From positions 1-64,000 of the forward strand of contig NZ_CAJZAG010000007.1 in NCBI RefSeq assembly GCF_914271485.1: a DNA stretch of 64,000 nucleotides. Reading direction: 5' to 3'. The position numbers and the translations under genes are program-made. The notes under the pieces are model-generated. The model did no database searches, had not been told where the DNA came from, and saw nothing but the letters and a program-made list of their open reading frames with translations. Positions 46,722-55,692 of this stretch are shown one piece after another (within the stretch, counting starts at the first letter, position 1; each line of letters starts with the position of its first letter). The stretch is from Cupriavidus pampae (GTDB taxonomy: Bacteria > Pseudomonadota > Gammaproteobacteria > Burkholderiales > Burkholderiaceae).

Positions 46722-48290
46722 TCAGGCGCTGGCCACGGCAACCGCCGCGCGCATGGTCGCAGATTCGCCCGCACCGGCGGCGCGTACATTCAAAGCGGCG
46801 GCCGGCAAGGCATCGGCGCGCGTTTCCAGCCAGAAGCGATAGAGCAGGTTGGCGGCGCCGCGCGCGCGATACGACGCGGTAGCGCGCATATCGGAGAGCG
46901 GCGCGTAGTCGCGGGCGAGCGCGGCCATGCCGGCACGCGCCGTGGCCTCGGTCCAGGGCTGACCGGTCAGGGCCGCTTCCGTCAGCGCGGCGCGCTTCGG
47001 CGTGGCGGCCATGCCGCCGAAGGCGATACGCGCACGCGTCACCACACCATCCTCCACATCGATGCCGAATGCCGCGCACACGGCCGAAATATCCTCGTCG
47101 AAACGTTTGGACAGCTTGTACGTGCGGAAATGCCCGGGATTTTGCGGATGTCCTTTAACGGGCACGCGCAACGCGGCGACGAATTCACCGGGCACCATCG
47201 CGGTCTTCTGATAGGCGAGGTACAGGTCTTCGAGCGGCAGCGTGCGTCGCTGGTCACCAAGCTGCAGCACGACTTCGGCGCCGAGCGCGATCAGCGCGGG
47301 CATCGAGTCACCGATCGGCGAACCGTTGGCGATATTGCCGCCCAGCGTGCCGGCATTGCGGATGGGCAGCGAAGCAAAACGTTTCCACAGTTCCTCGAGT
47401 TCGGGGTGCGTCGCGGTGAGGGCGGCGTAGCCGTTCTCCAGCGTGACGCCGGCGCCGATCTCGATCATGCCGTCTCGTTCGTCGATCGTCTGCAGGTCTT
47501 CCACCTGCCCCACATACAGCAGGTTGCCGAGTTCGCGGAACTGTTTCGTAACCCACAGACCCACGTCGGTGCTGCCCGCGAGAATGCGGATGCCGGGTTC
47601 CTCGGCCTTGATGCGGCCGAACTCGGCGGCGGTGCGCGGTGCGTAGAAATGTTGATCGCGCACGGCGTAGTGGAAGGTCTCGCCACGCTTCAGATTGCGC
47701 AACGTCTCGGCGATGCGCGCCGGGTCGAGCTTGCCTGCCCGCGGCACCGGCAGTTGCATCATGCGCTGGCCCGCATCGACGATCGGACGATAGCCGGTGC
47801 AGCGGCACAGGTTGCCGGTCAGGGCGTCACAGATATCGGTGCGTGTAGGGGCCGACGTTGCCGCAGTGCCATCGCCGGGGTGGCCGTGCGTATGCTGGTG
47901 GTAAAGCGCCCACAGCGACATCACGAAGCCGGGCGTGCAGAAGCCGCATTGGGAGCCGTGACATTCGACCATCGCTTCCTGCACCGGGTGCAGCGCGCCA
48001 TCGGGCTGGCGCAGGTCCTCGACCGTGATCAGGGCCTTGCCGTCGAGGGTGGGCAGGAACTGGATGCACGCGTTGACGGCCTTGAACGCGATCTCGGGTC
48101 CGCCGGCGTTGTGCTGGAGCTCGCCGATCACCACCGTGCACGCGCCGCAGTCGCCTTCGGCGCAGCCCTCCTTGGTGCCCGTGCAGCGTGCGTCTTCGCG
48201 CAGGTACTGCAGCACCGTGCGGGTCACGGCGGCGTCGGCCACCTCTCTGACCTGGCCGCGGTGATAGAAGCGGATGGTTTGCGTCTCCAT
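46722..48290 (-). CDS. xdhA: Xanthine dehydrogenase, iron-sulfur/FAD subunit
   Basis: 522 residues from the Met at 48290. Two [2Fe-2S] clusters: the plant-ferredoxin-like GCAEGDCGACTVVIGEL and the helical-bundle type SQCGFCTPGFVM with LCRCTGYRPI. The FAD domain follows from ~residue 195 (IRILAGSTDVGLWVTKQ, RNAGTLGGNIANGSPIGD). Electrons from the Mo site pass through these centres to NAD+. First gene of the xdhABC-deaminase transcript and divergent from a LysR gene, which probably regulates it. Confidence 0.95.
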   Translation of the reverse strand: METQTIRFYHRGQVREVADAAVTRTVLQYLREDARCTGTKEGCAEGDCGACTVVIGELQHNAGGPEIAFKAVNACIQFLPTLDGKALITVEDLRQPDGALHPVQEAMVECHGSQCGFCTPGFVMSLWALYHQHTHGHPGDGTAATSAPTRTDICDALTGNLCRCTGYRPIVDAGQRMMQLPVPRAGKLDPARIAETLRNLKRGETFHYAVRDQHFYAPRTAAEFGRIKAEEPGIRILAGSTDVGLWVTKQFRELGNLLYVGQVEDLQTIDERDGMIEIGAGVTLENGYAALTATHPELEELWKRFASLPIRNAGTLGGNIANGSPIGDSMPALIALGAEVVLQLGDQRRTLPLEDLYLAYQKTAMVPGEFVAALRVPVKGHPQNPGHFRTYKLSKRFDEDISAVCAAFGIDVEDGVVTRARIAFGGMAATPKRAALTEAALTGQPWTEATARAGMAALARDYAPLSDMRATASYRARGAANLLYRFWLETRADALPAAALNVRAAGAGESATMRAAVAVASA

Positions 48291-48562
48291 GGTTTTCTCT
48301 CTTTCGTGGATGGAGCAAACATAGCACTGGGCTTCCCGATGCAATATTCGGCCCAGCTTATAGCGCTCATCAATGCGTGGGCATTCGGTCCGGGCGCGGG
48401 GCGTATCCCGGCAGTCCCGAATTGACCTGACAAGCGGGGCGTACATACACTATGCGCCTCTCCGTTCCCTCACGCCAGCCGTGCGGGACCGCGATGTCAT
48501 GCGGGTTTGCCCGGTTTTTAGCGCCGCTTTTAGCCCGATTGTCACCTTAGCCCCCACCGCTC
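48291..48562. promoter_or_regulatory. Divergent control region of xdhA and the LysR gene
   Basis: 272 bp between the two start codons. A LysR protein normally binds T-N11-A sites in such a region, but several AT-rich candidates exist (around 48358-48375 and 48440-48455) and none stands out. No hairpin with riboswitch character was recognised. Confidence 0.4.
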
Positions 48563-49510
48563 ATGCACGGACGCGACCACCTCGATACCTACCTGCTGCG
48601 GGTGCTGCACACGCTGCTTACCGAGCAGAGCGTGACGCGCACCGCGGTGCGCCTCGGCCAGTCGCAACCCGCCATCAGCAACACGCTCAAGCGGCTGCGC
48701 GAGATCACCGGCGACGCCATTCTGGTGCGCGGCAAGACCGGCATGGTGCCGACCGAGCGCGGGCGCGAGCTGCTGGCGCTGGCCGAGCAGAGCCTGGCGG
48801 CGATGGATCGCATCGCGCGGCCGCCGCAGCAGTTCGACCCCTCCACCACGGGACGCACGTTCCATCTGGGGGCGCCCGACTATCTCGATGCGTTTTTCCT
48901 GCCGAATATCGTCGAGCGCGTGCGGCGGCTGGCACCGGGCGCCAAGCTGTTCGTGCATCCGATGACGCAGGCGAGCGATTTTCTCGATGCGCTGGAGCAG
49001 GGGCAACTCGATATCGTGGTGGGCAACTGGCTGTCGCCACCCGAGCATCTGCATATCTCGCCGCTGTTCGACGACGAGGTGGTGTGCATGCTTGGCGCCC
49101 AGCACCCGCTCGCGCGCAAGGGGCTGTCGCTCAAGCATTACCTCGAGATGCCGCATCTGGCGCCGGCGCCGTATGCGTCGATGCAACGCAGCATGATCGA
49201 CCAGGCGCTGGCGGAGCAGGGGCTCAAGCGGAATATTCAGGTGACGCTGCCGTATTTCGGGCTGGTGCCCTATGTCCTGATGAAGACCGACATGGTCTTC
49301 ACCACTGGCCGTCAGTTCGCGGCGCACTACGCGCAATACCTGCCAATCCGCATGGTGCCGTCACCGGTGCCGTTTCCGCGCATGCGCTTCTACCAGCTCT
49401 GGCACGAGCGCAGCCATGCTGCGCCAGACGTGATGTGGCTACGCCGCGCCATCGCCGAGGTGGCGGCGGATCTGCCGCAGTTGCCGAAGCTGGAGCCGAT
49501 TGCCGAGTAA
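48563..49510 (+). CDS. LysR family regulator, likely of xanthine dehydrogenase genes
   Basis: 315 residues. The N-terminal winged helix (TYLLRVLHTLLTEQSVTRTA, LGQSQPAISNTLKRLREITG, DAILVRGKTGMVPTERG) is of the NodD/LinR-like subgroup. The periplasmic-binding-type effector domain spans ~residues 95-300 (FHLGAPDYLDAFFLPNI, LDIVVGNWL). It starts divergently from xdhA, the usual arrangement for LysR control, so xdh genes are the likely target and a purine the likely effector. This is positional inference. Confidence 0.88.
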   Translation: MHGRDHLDTYLLRVLHTLLTEQSVTRTAVRLGQSQPAISNTLKRLREITGDAILVRGKTGMVPTERGRELLALAEQSLAAMDRIARPPQQFDPSTTGRTFHLGAPDYLDAFFLPNIVERVRRLAPGAKLFVHPMTQASDFLDALEQGQLDIVVGNWLSPPEHLHISPLFDDEVVCMLGAQHPLARKGLSLKHYLEMPHLAPAPYASMQRSMIDQALAEQGLKRNIQVTLPYFGLVPYVLMKTDMVFTTGRQFAAHYAQYLPIRMVPSPVPFPRMRFYQLWHERSHAAPDVMWLRRAIAEVAADLPQLPKLEPIAE

Positions 49511-49563
49511 CTGCTCACCCGGCTTCCAGTACACTCGACCCATCTGACCGCCGCGAGGACCCC

Positions 49564-50154
49564 ATGCTGGAAACCGCCGCGCTGGCCGCGGGCATGTCCT
49601 GGGCCAGCGGATTGCGTCTGTATCTGGCCGTGCTGACCGCCGGCGTGCTTGCCAAGCTGGGCTGGCTACAGCTGCCCGGCGGGCTCGACGTGCTTGCCTC
49701 GTGGTGGGTGATCGGCATCGCCGGCGTGCTGGCCGTGGCCGAGTTCGTCGCCGACAAGGTGCCCGGCTTCGATACGGTGTGGGACAGCATCCAGACCTTT
49801 ATCCGCATTCCGGCCGGCGCGGTGCTCGCCGCCGCGGCGTTTGGCCACATGGACCCGCAGTGGATCGTCGGCGCCGGCCTGATCGGCGGCACGCTGGCCG
49901 GTACCGCCCACGCGGCCAAGGCCGGCACGCGCGCGCTGATCAACGTCTCACCGGAACCTTTTTCCAACTGGCTGGCCTCTTTCACGGAGGACATTACCGC
50001 CGCGGGGGGATTGCTGCTGGCATTCTTCCTGCCTGTGGTGTTCTTCGTGCTGCTGGCCGTCTTCCTGATCGTCGCGATCTGGCTGATCCCGAAACTCTGG
50101 CGCGGCATGCGCCGCCTGCATGCGAGCCTGCGCGGCCCGCGCGCGCCCGACTGA
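49564..50154 (+). CDS. DUF4126 family membrane protein
   Basis: 196 residues. Opens with LETAALAAGMSWASGLRLYLAVLTAGVLA, the DUF4126 start, then VADKVPGFDTVWDSIQTFIR and a Gly-rich helix pair; the last hydrophobic region (LLLAFFLPVVFFVLLAVFLIVAIWL) is followed by a basic tail. Five or so membrane segments are likely. Function unknown for the family. It is followed after 29 bp by the FtsX-like permease gene. Confidence 0.85.
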   Translation: MLETAALAAGMSWASGLRLYLAVLTAGVLAKLGWLQLPGGLDVLASWWVIGIAGVLAVAEFVADKVPGFDTVWDSIQTFIRIPAGAVLAAAAFGHMDPQWIVGAGLIGGTLAGTAHAAKAGTRALINVSPEPFSNWLASFTEDITAAGGLLLAFFLPVVFFVLLAVFLIVAIWLIPKLWRGMRRLHASLRGPRAPD

Positions 50155-50183
50155 CCCCGACTGACCGATACCGACTGCAACCG

Positions 50184-52739
50184 ATGTCAAACGCTTCTGC
50201 TCGTTTCTCCCCGTGGCATCAGGCCCTGCGCATGGCGCGTCGTGACTGGCTGGCCGGCGAACTGACCCTGCTGCTGTTCGCGCTCGTGCTGGCGGTGGCC
50301 GCGCTGACCAGTGTCGGCTTTCTGGCCGACCGCATGCGGCTAGGGCTGGAGCGCGACGCGCGCCAGATGATCGCCGCCGACGTGCTGCTGATCTCGGACC
50401 AGCCCTTTGTGCCCGCGTTCCTCGAGCGCGCCGCGGCGAGCGGCCTGCAAACGGCGCAGACGGTAACGTTCCCAAGCATGGCCACGGCGCGCCCTGTAGG
50501 CAGCACCACCGCCAGCGGCGAAGCCGCAAGCCAGCTTGCCGCGCTCAAGGCGGTCAGCGACGGCTATCCGCTGCGCGGACGCCTTAAGGTCACTACCGCG
50601 CCGGACGGCGCCGAGCAGGACGCGCAGGGCATTCCCGCGCCGGGCACCGTGTGGGCGGACGAGGCGCTGCTGACCGCGCTCAACCTGCGCGTGGGTGACA
50701 GCCTGCAGCTCGGCAACAAGACCTTCCGCATCGACCGCCTGATCACGCAGGAACTCGACCGCGGCGCGGGCTTCATGAACTTTGCGCCGCGCGTGATGCT
50801 GCCGCTTACGGACCTCGACGCCACCGGCCTGATCGGCTGGGGCAGCCGCGTGACCTACCGCCTGCTGGTGGCCGGCCCGGATGCCGCGGGAGCCGCCTAT
50901 GCCAAATGGGCACAGGCCGAGATCGAGACTCGCCACCTGCGCAATACGCGCGTGGAATCGCTCGAATCGGGCCAGCCGCAGATGCGCCAGACGCTCGACC
51001 GCGCTGAACGCTTCCTGTCGCTGGTAGCCGTGCTGTCGGCGATGATCGCCGCCGTGGCGATTGCGATGTCCGCGCGCCGCTACATGCAGCGCCATACCGA
51101 CGCCTGCGCGGTCTACAAGTGCATGGGGCTCTCGCGCGCGCAGATCCTGACCGCATTCGGCATCGAGTTCCTGCTGCTTGGCGTGGCGGGCGCGGTGCTC
51201 GGCGTGCTGCTCGGCTACCTCGCGCATTACGGGCTGCTGCTGTCGCTGGGCGGATTGCTGCAGGTCTCGCTGCCGCAACCGTCTCTGCTGCCCGCGGCGG
51301 TGGGTGTGGCCGCCGGCCTCGTGCTGCTGGTGGGCTTCGCACTGCCGCCGCTGCTCGCGCTCACGCGCATCGCGCCGCTGCGTGTGCTTCGTCGCGATAT
51401 CGGCACGCCGCCGATCTCGGCGTGGATCGCCTATGCGCTCGGCCTGGGCGCATTTATCGCACTGCTGCTGGTGGCGGCGCGCGACCTCAAGCTCGGCATC
51501 ACCACCGCGGGCGGGTTCGTTGGCGCGGGCGCATTGTTTGCCGTGCTCGCGCTCGGCATGCTGACCGTACTGTCCAGGGCGATGCGCGGCCGCGCGCGTG
51601 GCAGCGTGGGCTGGCGCTTCGCGCTGGCCGTGCTCGAACGGCGCCGCTCGGTCACCGCGCTGCAGACCGTCGCGCTGGCCATCGGCCTGATGGCGCTGCT
51701 GCTGCTCGGCATGACGCGCAACGACCTGATCGACTCGTGGCGCAATGCCACGCCGGCCGATGCCCCCAATCGTTTCATCATCAACATCCAGCCGGATCAG
51801 CGCGATCCGCTGCGCGCGATGCTGGAACGCAATGGCATTGAAGACCTGCTATATCCGATGGTGCGCGGCCGCCTGACGCATATCGACGAACGCCCGATCC
51901 GCGCCGATAGCTACCCTGACGGCCGCGCGCGCAATCTGGTCGAACGCGAGTTCAACCTGTCCTATACCGATGCGTTGCCCGCAGGCAACCAGATCGTCGG
52001 TGGACAATGGGTGAACGGTGGCGACGCCAAGGCCGGCGCATCGGTGGAGGAGGGCATTGCCAAGACGCTGCATATCAAGCTCGGCGATACGCTGCGCTTC
52101 GACATCGCGGGGCAAACCGTCGAGGCCCCGGTCACCTCGCTGCGCAAGCTCGACTGGAGCTCGATGCGTGTCAATTTCTTCGTGATCCTGCCGACCACGC
52201 AGATGCGCGACCTGCCGGCGACCTACATCACCGCGTTCCACCTGCCAACCGCCAAGTCCACGCTCGGCAACCAGCTGACCGCGACGTTTCCGAACATCAC
52301 CGTGGTCAACACCGACCTGATCCTGCGGCAGGTGCAGGACGTGCTCGACCAGGTCATTGCGGCAGTCGAGTTCCTGTTCATCTTTACGCTGCTGGCCGGC
52401 GTCACGGTGCTGTATGCGGCACTGTCGGGCGCGCGCGACGAACGCAAGCGCGACGCGGGATTGCTCAAGGCGCTCGGCGCCAGCGCGTCGCTGGTGCGCC
52501 AGACGCAATACGCCGAATTCCTTGTGGTGGGCGGGCTGGCGGGTTTTCTTGCGAGCCTCGGCGCGATCGCGGTCGGCTGGGGATTGTCGCAATTCGTGTT
52601 CGACTTCCCGTATCGCTTCAATGTCTGGATCGTGCCGGTCGGCGTGGTTTCTGGCATGCTGTGCGCCTTTGCCGGCGGCTGGCTCGGATTGCGCGAGGTG
52701 CTGCGGCAGCCCGCACTGGCCACGCTGCGCGATGCCTGA
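50184..52739 (+). CDS. FtsX/YbbP-like ABC transporter permease
   Basis: 851 residues. Membrane segments group as in the YbbP/MacB-FtsX permease class: one near residue 25-45 (LTLLLFALVLAVAALTSVGFL), two FtsX cores at ~265-390 and ~720-845 (VLYAALSGARDERKRDAGLL followed by LKALGAS), and a large periplasmic domain after the first helix. The partner ATPase, normally encoded next door (YbbA/LolD type), is absent here. A role in lipoprotein or lipid handling is inferred by family only. The start at 50184 gives the expected short cytoplasmic N-terminus. Confidence 0.88.
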   Translation: MSNASARFSPWHQALRMARRDWLAGELTLLLFALVLAVAALTSVGFLADRMRLGLERDARQMIAADVLLISDQPFVPAFLERAAASGLQTAQTVTFPSMATARPVGSTTASGEAASQLAALKAVSDGYPLRGRLKVTTAPDGAEQDAQGIPAPGTVWADEALLTALNLRVGDSLQLGNKTFRIDRLITQELDRGAGFMNFAPRVMLPLTDLDATGLIGWGSRVTYRLLVAGPDAAGAAYAKWAQAEIETRHLRNTRVESLESGQPQMRQTLDRAERFLSLVAVLSAMIAAVAIAMSARRYMQRHTDACAVYKCMGLSRAQILTAFGIEFLLLGVAGAVLGVLLGYLAHYGLLLSLGGLLQVSLPQPSLLPAAVGVAAGLVLLVGFALPPLLALTRIAPLRVLRRDIGTPPISAWIAYALGLGAFIALLLVAARDLKLGITTAGGFVGAGALFAVLALGMLTVLSRAMRGRARGSVGWRFALAVLERRRSVTALQTVALAIGLMALLLLGMTRNDLIDSWRNATPADAPNRFIINIQPDQRDPLRAMLERNGIEDLLYPMVRGRLTHIDERPIRADSYPDGRARNLVEREFNLSYTDALPAGNQIVGGQWVNGGDAKAGASVEEGIAKTLHIKLGDTLRFDIAGQTVEAPVTSLRKLDWSSMRVNFFVILPTTQMRDLPATYITAFHLPTAKSTLGNQLTATFPNITVVNTDLILRQVQDVLDQVIAAVEFLFIFTLLAGVTVLYAALSGARDERKRDAGLLKALGASASLVRQTQYAEFLVVGGLAGFLASLGAIAVGWGLSQFVFDFPYRFNVWIVPVGVVSGMLCAFAGGWLGLREVLRQPALATLRDA

Positions 52740-52751
52740 CCTGAAATTTTC

Positions 52752-53162
52752 ATGACCGAACAGAACAATACCCCCACCGAAGACACCACCGCCTACGCAC
52801 TGGTAGGCGGCGAGGCGAAAGTGCGCGAACTCGTCGATCGGTTCTATGACCTCATGGACCTCGAAGACCAGTTCAAGGGCCTGCGCGCATTGCATCCCAC
52901 CACGCTCGAAGGTTCGCGCGACAAGCTGTTCATGTTCCTCTCGGGCTGGCTCGGCGGCCCGAGTCTCTACATCGAACGCTACGGCCACCCGCGCCTGCGC
53001 GCGCGTCACCTGCCATTCGAGATCGGCATCAGCGAGCGCGATCAGTGGATGCGCTGCATGTCGATGGCGATGGAAGACGTTGGCCTGTCCGAGGATCTGC
53101 GCCTGCGGCTGATGCAGGCGTTCTTCGAGACCGCGGACTGGATGCGCAACGTCGCGCGCTGA
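52752..53162 (+). CDS. Group II truncated haemoglobin
   Basis: 136 residues. 2/2 globin features: B10 Tyr (FYDLMD, Y32), GGPSLYIERYGHPRLRARHLPFEIG with the proximal His H86, and ERDQWMRCM with the G8 Trp (W99), which marks group II. These small haem proteins bind oxygen or NO. It lies 12 bp after the permease gene and 19 bp before the DUF924 gene, so it may be co-transcribed with both. Confidence 0.93.
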   Translation: MTEQNNTPTEDTTAYALVGGEAKVRELVDRFYDLMDLEDQFKGLRALHPTTLEGSRDKLFMFLSGWLGGPSLYIERYGHPRLRARHLPFEIGISERDQWMRCMSMAMEDVGLSEDLRLRLMQAFFETADWMRNVAR

Positions 53163-53181
53163 TTTGAATCCGCGTCCGATC

Positions 53182-53754
53182 ATGCCGCCTGACGCGCAGC
53201 GCCTGCTCGACTTCTGGTTCGATGTGCCGGGCGGCCCTGCGTGGAATACCTATCGCCGCGCATGGTTCAAGAAGGATGCCGCGTTCGACGCGGCCGTGCG
53301 CGAAGCGCTGCTGCCCATGTGGCAGGCAGATTGCGGCCCCGACGACTGGTCCGTCACGCCCGAAGGGGCCTGCGCCCGTATCGTGCTGCTCGATCAGATA
53401 CCTCGCAACGCGTTCCGCGGCGACCCGCGCGCCTTCGCTACCGATGCGGCGGCGCTCGCCCTGACGCGTCGCATGCTCGCGCTAGGCTGGGATCGTCAGC
53501 TACCCACGCCGCAGCACCGCATGTTCTGCTACATGCCGCTACAGCACGTGGAGGACCTCGACGCCCAGCACGAGTCCGTACGTCAGCTCCAGGCCCTGCG
53601 CGACGAAACCGGGCTGGACACGGTGTACTGGGCCGAAAAGCACCGCGACGTCATCGCGCGCTTCGGCCGCTTTCCTCATCGCAATGCCGTGCTCGGGCGC
53701 CTCAGCACCGACGAGGAGATTGCGTTCCTGAAAGAGCCCGGCTCTTCATTCTGA
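53182..53754 (+). CDS. DUF924 family protein
   Basis: 190 residues from the ATG at 53182; a TTG at 53164 would add six. Family pattern: RLLDFWFDVPGGPAWN, RIVLLDQIPRNAFRGDPRAFATD, and HRMFCYMPLQHVEDLDAQHESV, ending RFGRFPHRNAVLGR. DUF924 proteins are all-helical, TPR-like and of unknown function, often next to globin or stress genes. No signal peptide. Confidence 0.9.
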   Translation: MPPDAQRLLDFWFDVPGGPAWNTYRRAWFKKDAAFDAAVREALLPMWQADCGPDDWSVTPEGACARIVLLDQIPRNAFRGDPRAFATDAAALALTRRMLALGWDRQLPTPQHRMFCYMPLQHVEDLDAQHESVRQLQALRDETGLDTVYWAEKHRDVIARFGRFPHRNAVLGRLSTDEEIAFLKEPGSSF

Positions 53755-53762
53755 ACGGTCCG

Positions 53763-54125
53763 CTACAGATACGTGACGGTGATCGTCACGGCGTTGTCGC
53801 GCGAAGTCGTCATCACCGTCACGTCGTACGCCCGCCGCACGATCCGATCGCTGGCGCGTGCATCGCCCGATTTGGATTCCGGCACAAGCGCTCCCCCGAC
53901 CGCGCTCAATGCGACGCGCGCACCGGCATCGCACTCGAGCATGACCTGCACGTTGCGGTTGCTTTCGGACGCGTCCGAATTTTTCGCGGCCGGAACCTGC
54001 ACCGCGCAAGCGGCAGGATGAATCGTGCCCCGGACCCGCAGACTCACCGCATCCTGCGCCAGCGCCGCCACACTGGCGGACGACAGTAATGCGACAGACA
54101 AGATTCTCGTAGTTCGCAGCGTCAT
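53763..54125 (-). CDS. Miniature DUF1120-like exported protein (copy C)
   Basis: 120 residues, about half the length of copies A and B. Signal peptide (ILSVALLSSASVAALA), then VSLRVRGTIHPAACAVQV, the same GTI-P-AC start as the full-length members. A second Cys (VMLECDAGARVALS) and the last strand NAVTITVTYL, nearly identical to copy A's end, are present. The central ~100 residues of the family are missing, but the ends that form the disulfide and closing strand are kept, so this may be a minimal stable version or an internally deleted copy. A TTCGTA motif lies 120 bp upstream, as for copies A and B. Confidence 0.7.
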   Translation of the reverse strand: MTLRTTRILSVALLSSASVAALAQDAVSLRVRGTIHPAACAVQVPAAKNSDASESNRNVQVMLECDAGARVALSAVGGALVPESKSGDARASDRIVRRAYDVTVMTTSRDNAVTITVTYL

Positions 54126-54244
54126 GATGAAGAAGTGAGTTCCAGTGAAGTGGTCAGAATTTTCTGGGGTGCTCTCAGATATCGAGCACGCAGTATAGGC
54201 AGTGAAACAGCCGGCGAAATCACAACGCGCGAAAACGCTTCACT

Positions 54245-54259
54245 TTCGTAATTCTCCGA
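54245..54259 (-). promoter_or_regulatory. TTCGTA motif upstream of DUF1120 copy C
   Basis: TTCGTAATTCTCCGA followed by TGCGGAGG on the top strand. The site at 18562 reads TTCGTA, then CGA and GCGGAGG at the same relative positions. Confidence 0.4.
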
Positions 54260-54308
54260 TGCGGAGGCCGATTTGTATCCGCCCGGTCACCTGAGGATTC
54301 TGTTTGCT

Positions 54309-54314
54309 TATAAT
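54309..54314 (+). promoter_or_regulatory. -10 element of the TetR gene
   Basis: A consensus TATAAT 47 bp upstream of ATG 54361; no strong -35 precedes it. It excludes the in-frame upstream start at 54304. Confidence 0.5.
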
Positions 54315-54360
54315 TCGAGACCGGCCCCACCGGCCAAATCGTCAGGATCGTCCGCCACCC

Positions 54361-55074
54361 ATGGAAGCCAAGCCCCAGACTGGTCCGCGTCGTACGCGCG
54401 ACCGCATCCTCGATGTCTCGCTGCGACTATTCAACGAGCTTGGGGAGCCCAACGTCACGACGACGACCATTGCGGAGGCCATGGAGATCAGTCCGGGCAA
54501 TCTCTACTATCACTTCCGCAACAAGGACGACATCATCAACTCGATCTTCGTGCGCTTCGAGCAGGAGATGGAGCGGCGCCTGAAGATGCCGGCGGACCAC
54601 AAGGCCACGCTGGGTGAGAGCTGGGGTTACCTGCAGTACATGTCGGAGTTCCTGTGGAACTACCGTTTCCTGTATCGCGACATCAACGATCTGCTGGCGC
54701 GCAACCGCATGCTGGAGACGAACTTCAAGCGTATCGTCGATCAGAAGAAGCGCTTCGCGTTCGAGATCTGTCGGCAGTTCCAGGAAGACGGCGATATGGA
54801 GGCCACACCAGAGCAAGTGGAGGCCGTGTGTACCAACATGGTCGTGATCGCCACCTACTGGCTGTCGTTCCAGTTCGTGCAGCATCCGCGCCAGTACAAC
54901 GATGCCGAGCAGATCCGTGGGTATCTGCATGGCTCCAGTTATCACATCTTCTCGATCCTCTCGCCGTACCTGCGTGGCAAGGCGCGCGAGGCGTTCGACC
55001 AGCTTGCGCGTGAGTACGCGGAGAGCAAGGCACAGCTCGAGAAAGCACAGGCAGCAAGGGAAGCGAGAAAATGA
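54361..55074 (+). CDS. TetR family regulator
   Basis: 237 residues from the ATG at 54361. The N-terminal HTH is typical TetR: RTRDRILDVSLRLFNELG, TTTIAEAMEISPGNLYYHF. The C-terminal ligand/dimer domain is helical and aromatic-rich (YLQYMSEFLWNYRFLYRDI), ending in a long charged helix. It overlaps the LOG gene by 4 bp (ATGA). The regulated genes and ligand are unknown. Confidence 0.9.
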   Translation: MEAKPQTGPRRTRDRILDVSLRLFNELGEPNVTTTTIAEAMEISPGNLYYHFRNKDDIINSIFVRFEQEMERRLKMPADHKATLGESWGYLQYMSEFLWNYRFLYRDINDLLARNRMLETNFKRIVDQKKRFAFEICRQFQEDGDMEATPEQVEAVCTNMVVIATYWLSFQFVQHPRQYNDAEQIRGYLHGSSYHIFSILSPYLRGKAREAFDQLAREYAESKAQLEKAQAAREARK

Positions 55075-55655
55075 AAGCGGTTTGCGTCTATTGCGGGTCC
55101 AGTCCCGGTTTCCGCGCGGAGTACGCGCAAGGCGCGCGCGAGCTTGGCCGCGCGCTGGTCGAGCGCAACATGTCGCTGGTCTACGGTGGCGGCAAGGTCG
55201 GGCTGATGGGCATCGTCGCGGATAGCGTGCTCGAGCACGGCGGTACCGCGATCGGCGTGATTCCCGACGCGCTGATGCAGAAGGAAGTCGGCCATCGTGG
55301 CCTGACCGAGCTGCATGTCGTGCGCAATATGCACGAGCGCAAGCAGATGATGGCCGATCGCGCCGATGCGTTCATCGCGATGCCGGGCGGCGTGGGCACG
55401 TTCGAAGAACTGTTCGAAACGTTCACGTGGCTGCAACTCGGGTATCACGACAAACCGGTGGGCCTGCTCAATGTCGCTAGTTTCTACGATCGCATGATCG
55501 ACTTCCTGACCCACGCGGTCGATGAAGGCTTTCTGAAGCGCATCCACGCCGATCTGCTGCATGTGGCCGACACGCCCGACGCGCTACTCGGCAAGCTTGC
55601 GGCCGCGCCGCGCGTGGTGGTCGACAAGTGGCAGCAGGGGCGCGAGCAGACCTGA
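55071..55655 (+). CDS. LOG family nucleotide phosphoribohydrolase
   Basis: 194 residues. Rossmann-like LOG protein: VCVYCGSSPGFR, SLVYGGGKVGLMG and the catalytic PGGVGTFEE (105-113) with its Arg/Glu pair. LOG enzymes release the base from cytokinin riboside monophosphates or, in bacteria without cytokinins, cleave AMP-like nucleotides. Translationally coupled to the TetR gene upstream. The physiological substrate here is unclear. Confidence 0.92.
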   Translation: MKAVCVYCGSSPGFRAEYAQGARELGRALVERNMSLVYGGGKVGLMGIVADSVLEHGGTAIGVIPDALMQKEVGHRGLTELHVVRNMHERKQMMADRADAFIAMPGGVGTFEELFETFTWLQLGYHDKPVGLLNVASFYDRMIDFLTHAVDEGFLKRIHADLLHVADTPDALLGKLAAAPRVVVDKWQQGREQT

Positions 55656-55692
55656 ACGGCCCTGGCCGGCGCCCGCCGCCATCAAGGTTCAG

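Noticed and set aside
44924..46882. 652-codon plus-strand frame opposite xdhB
   Set aside because: Antisense shadow; XdhB motifs are intact on the minus strand.
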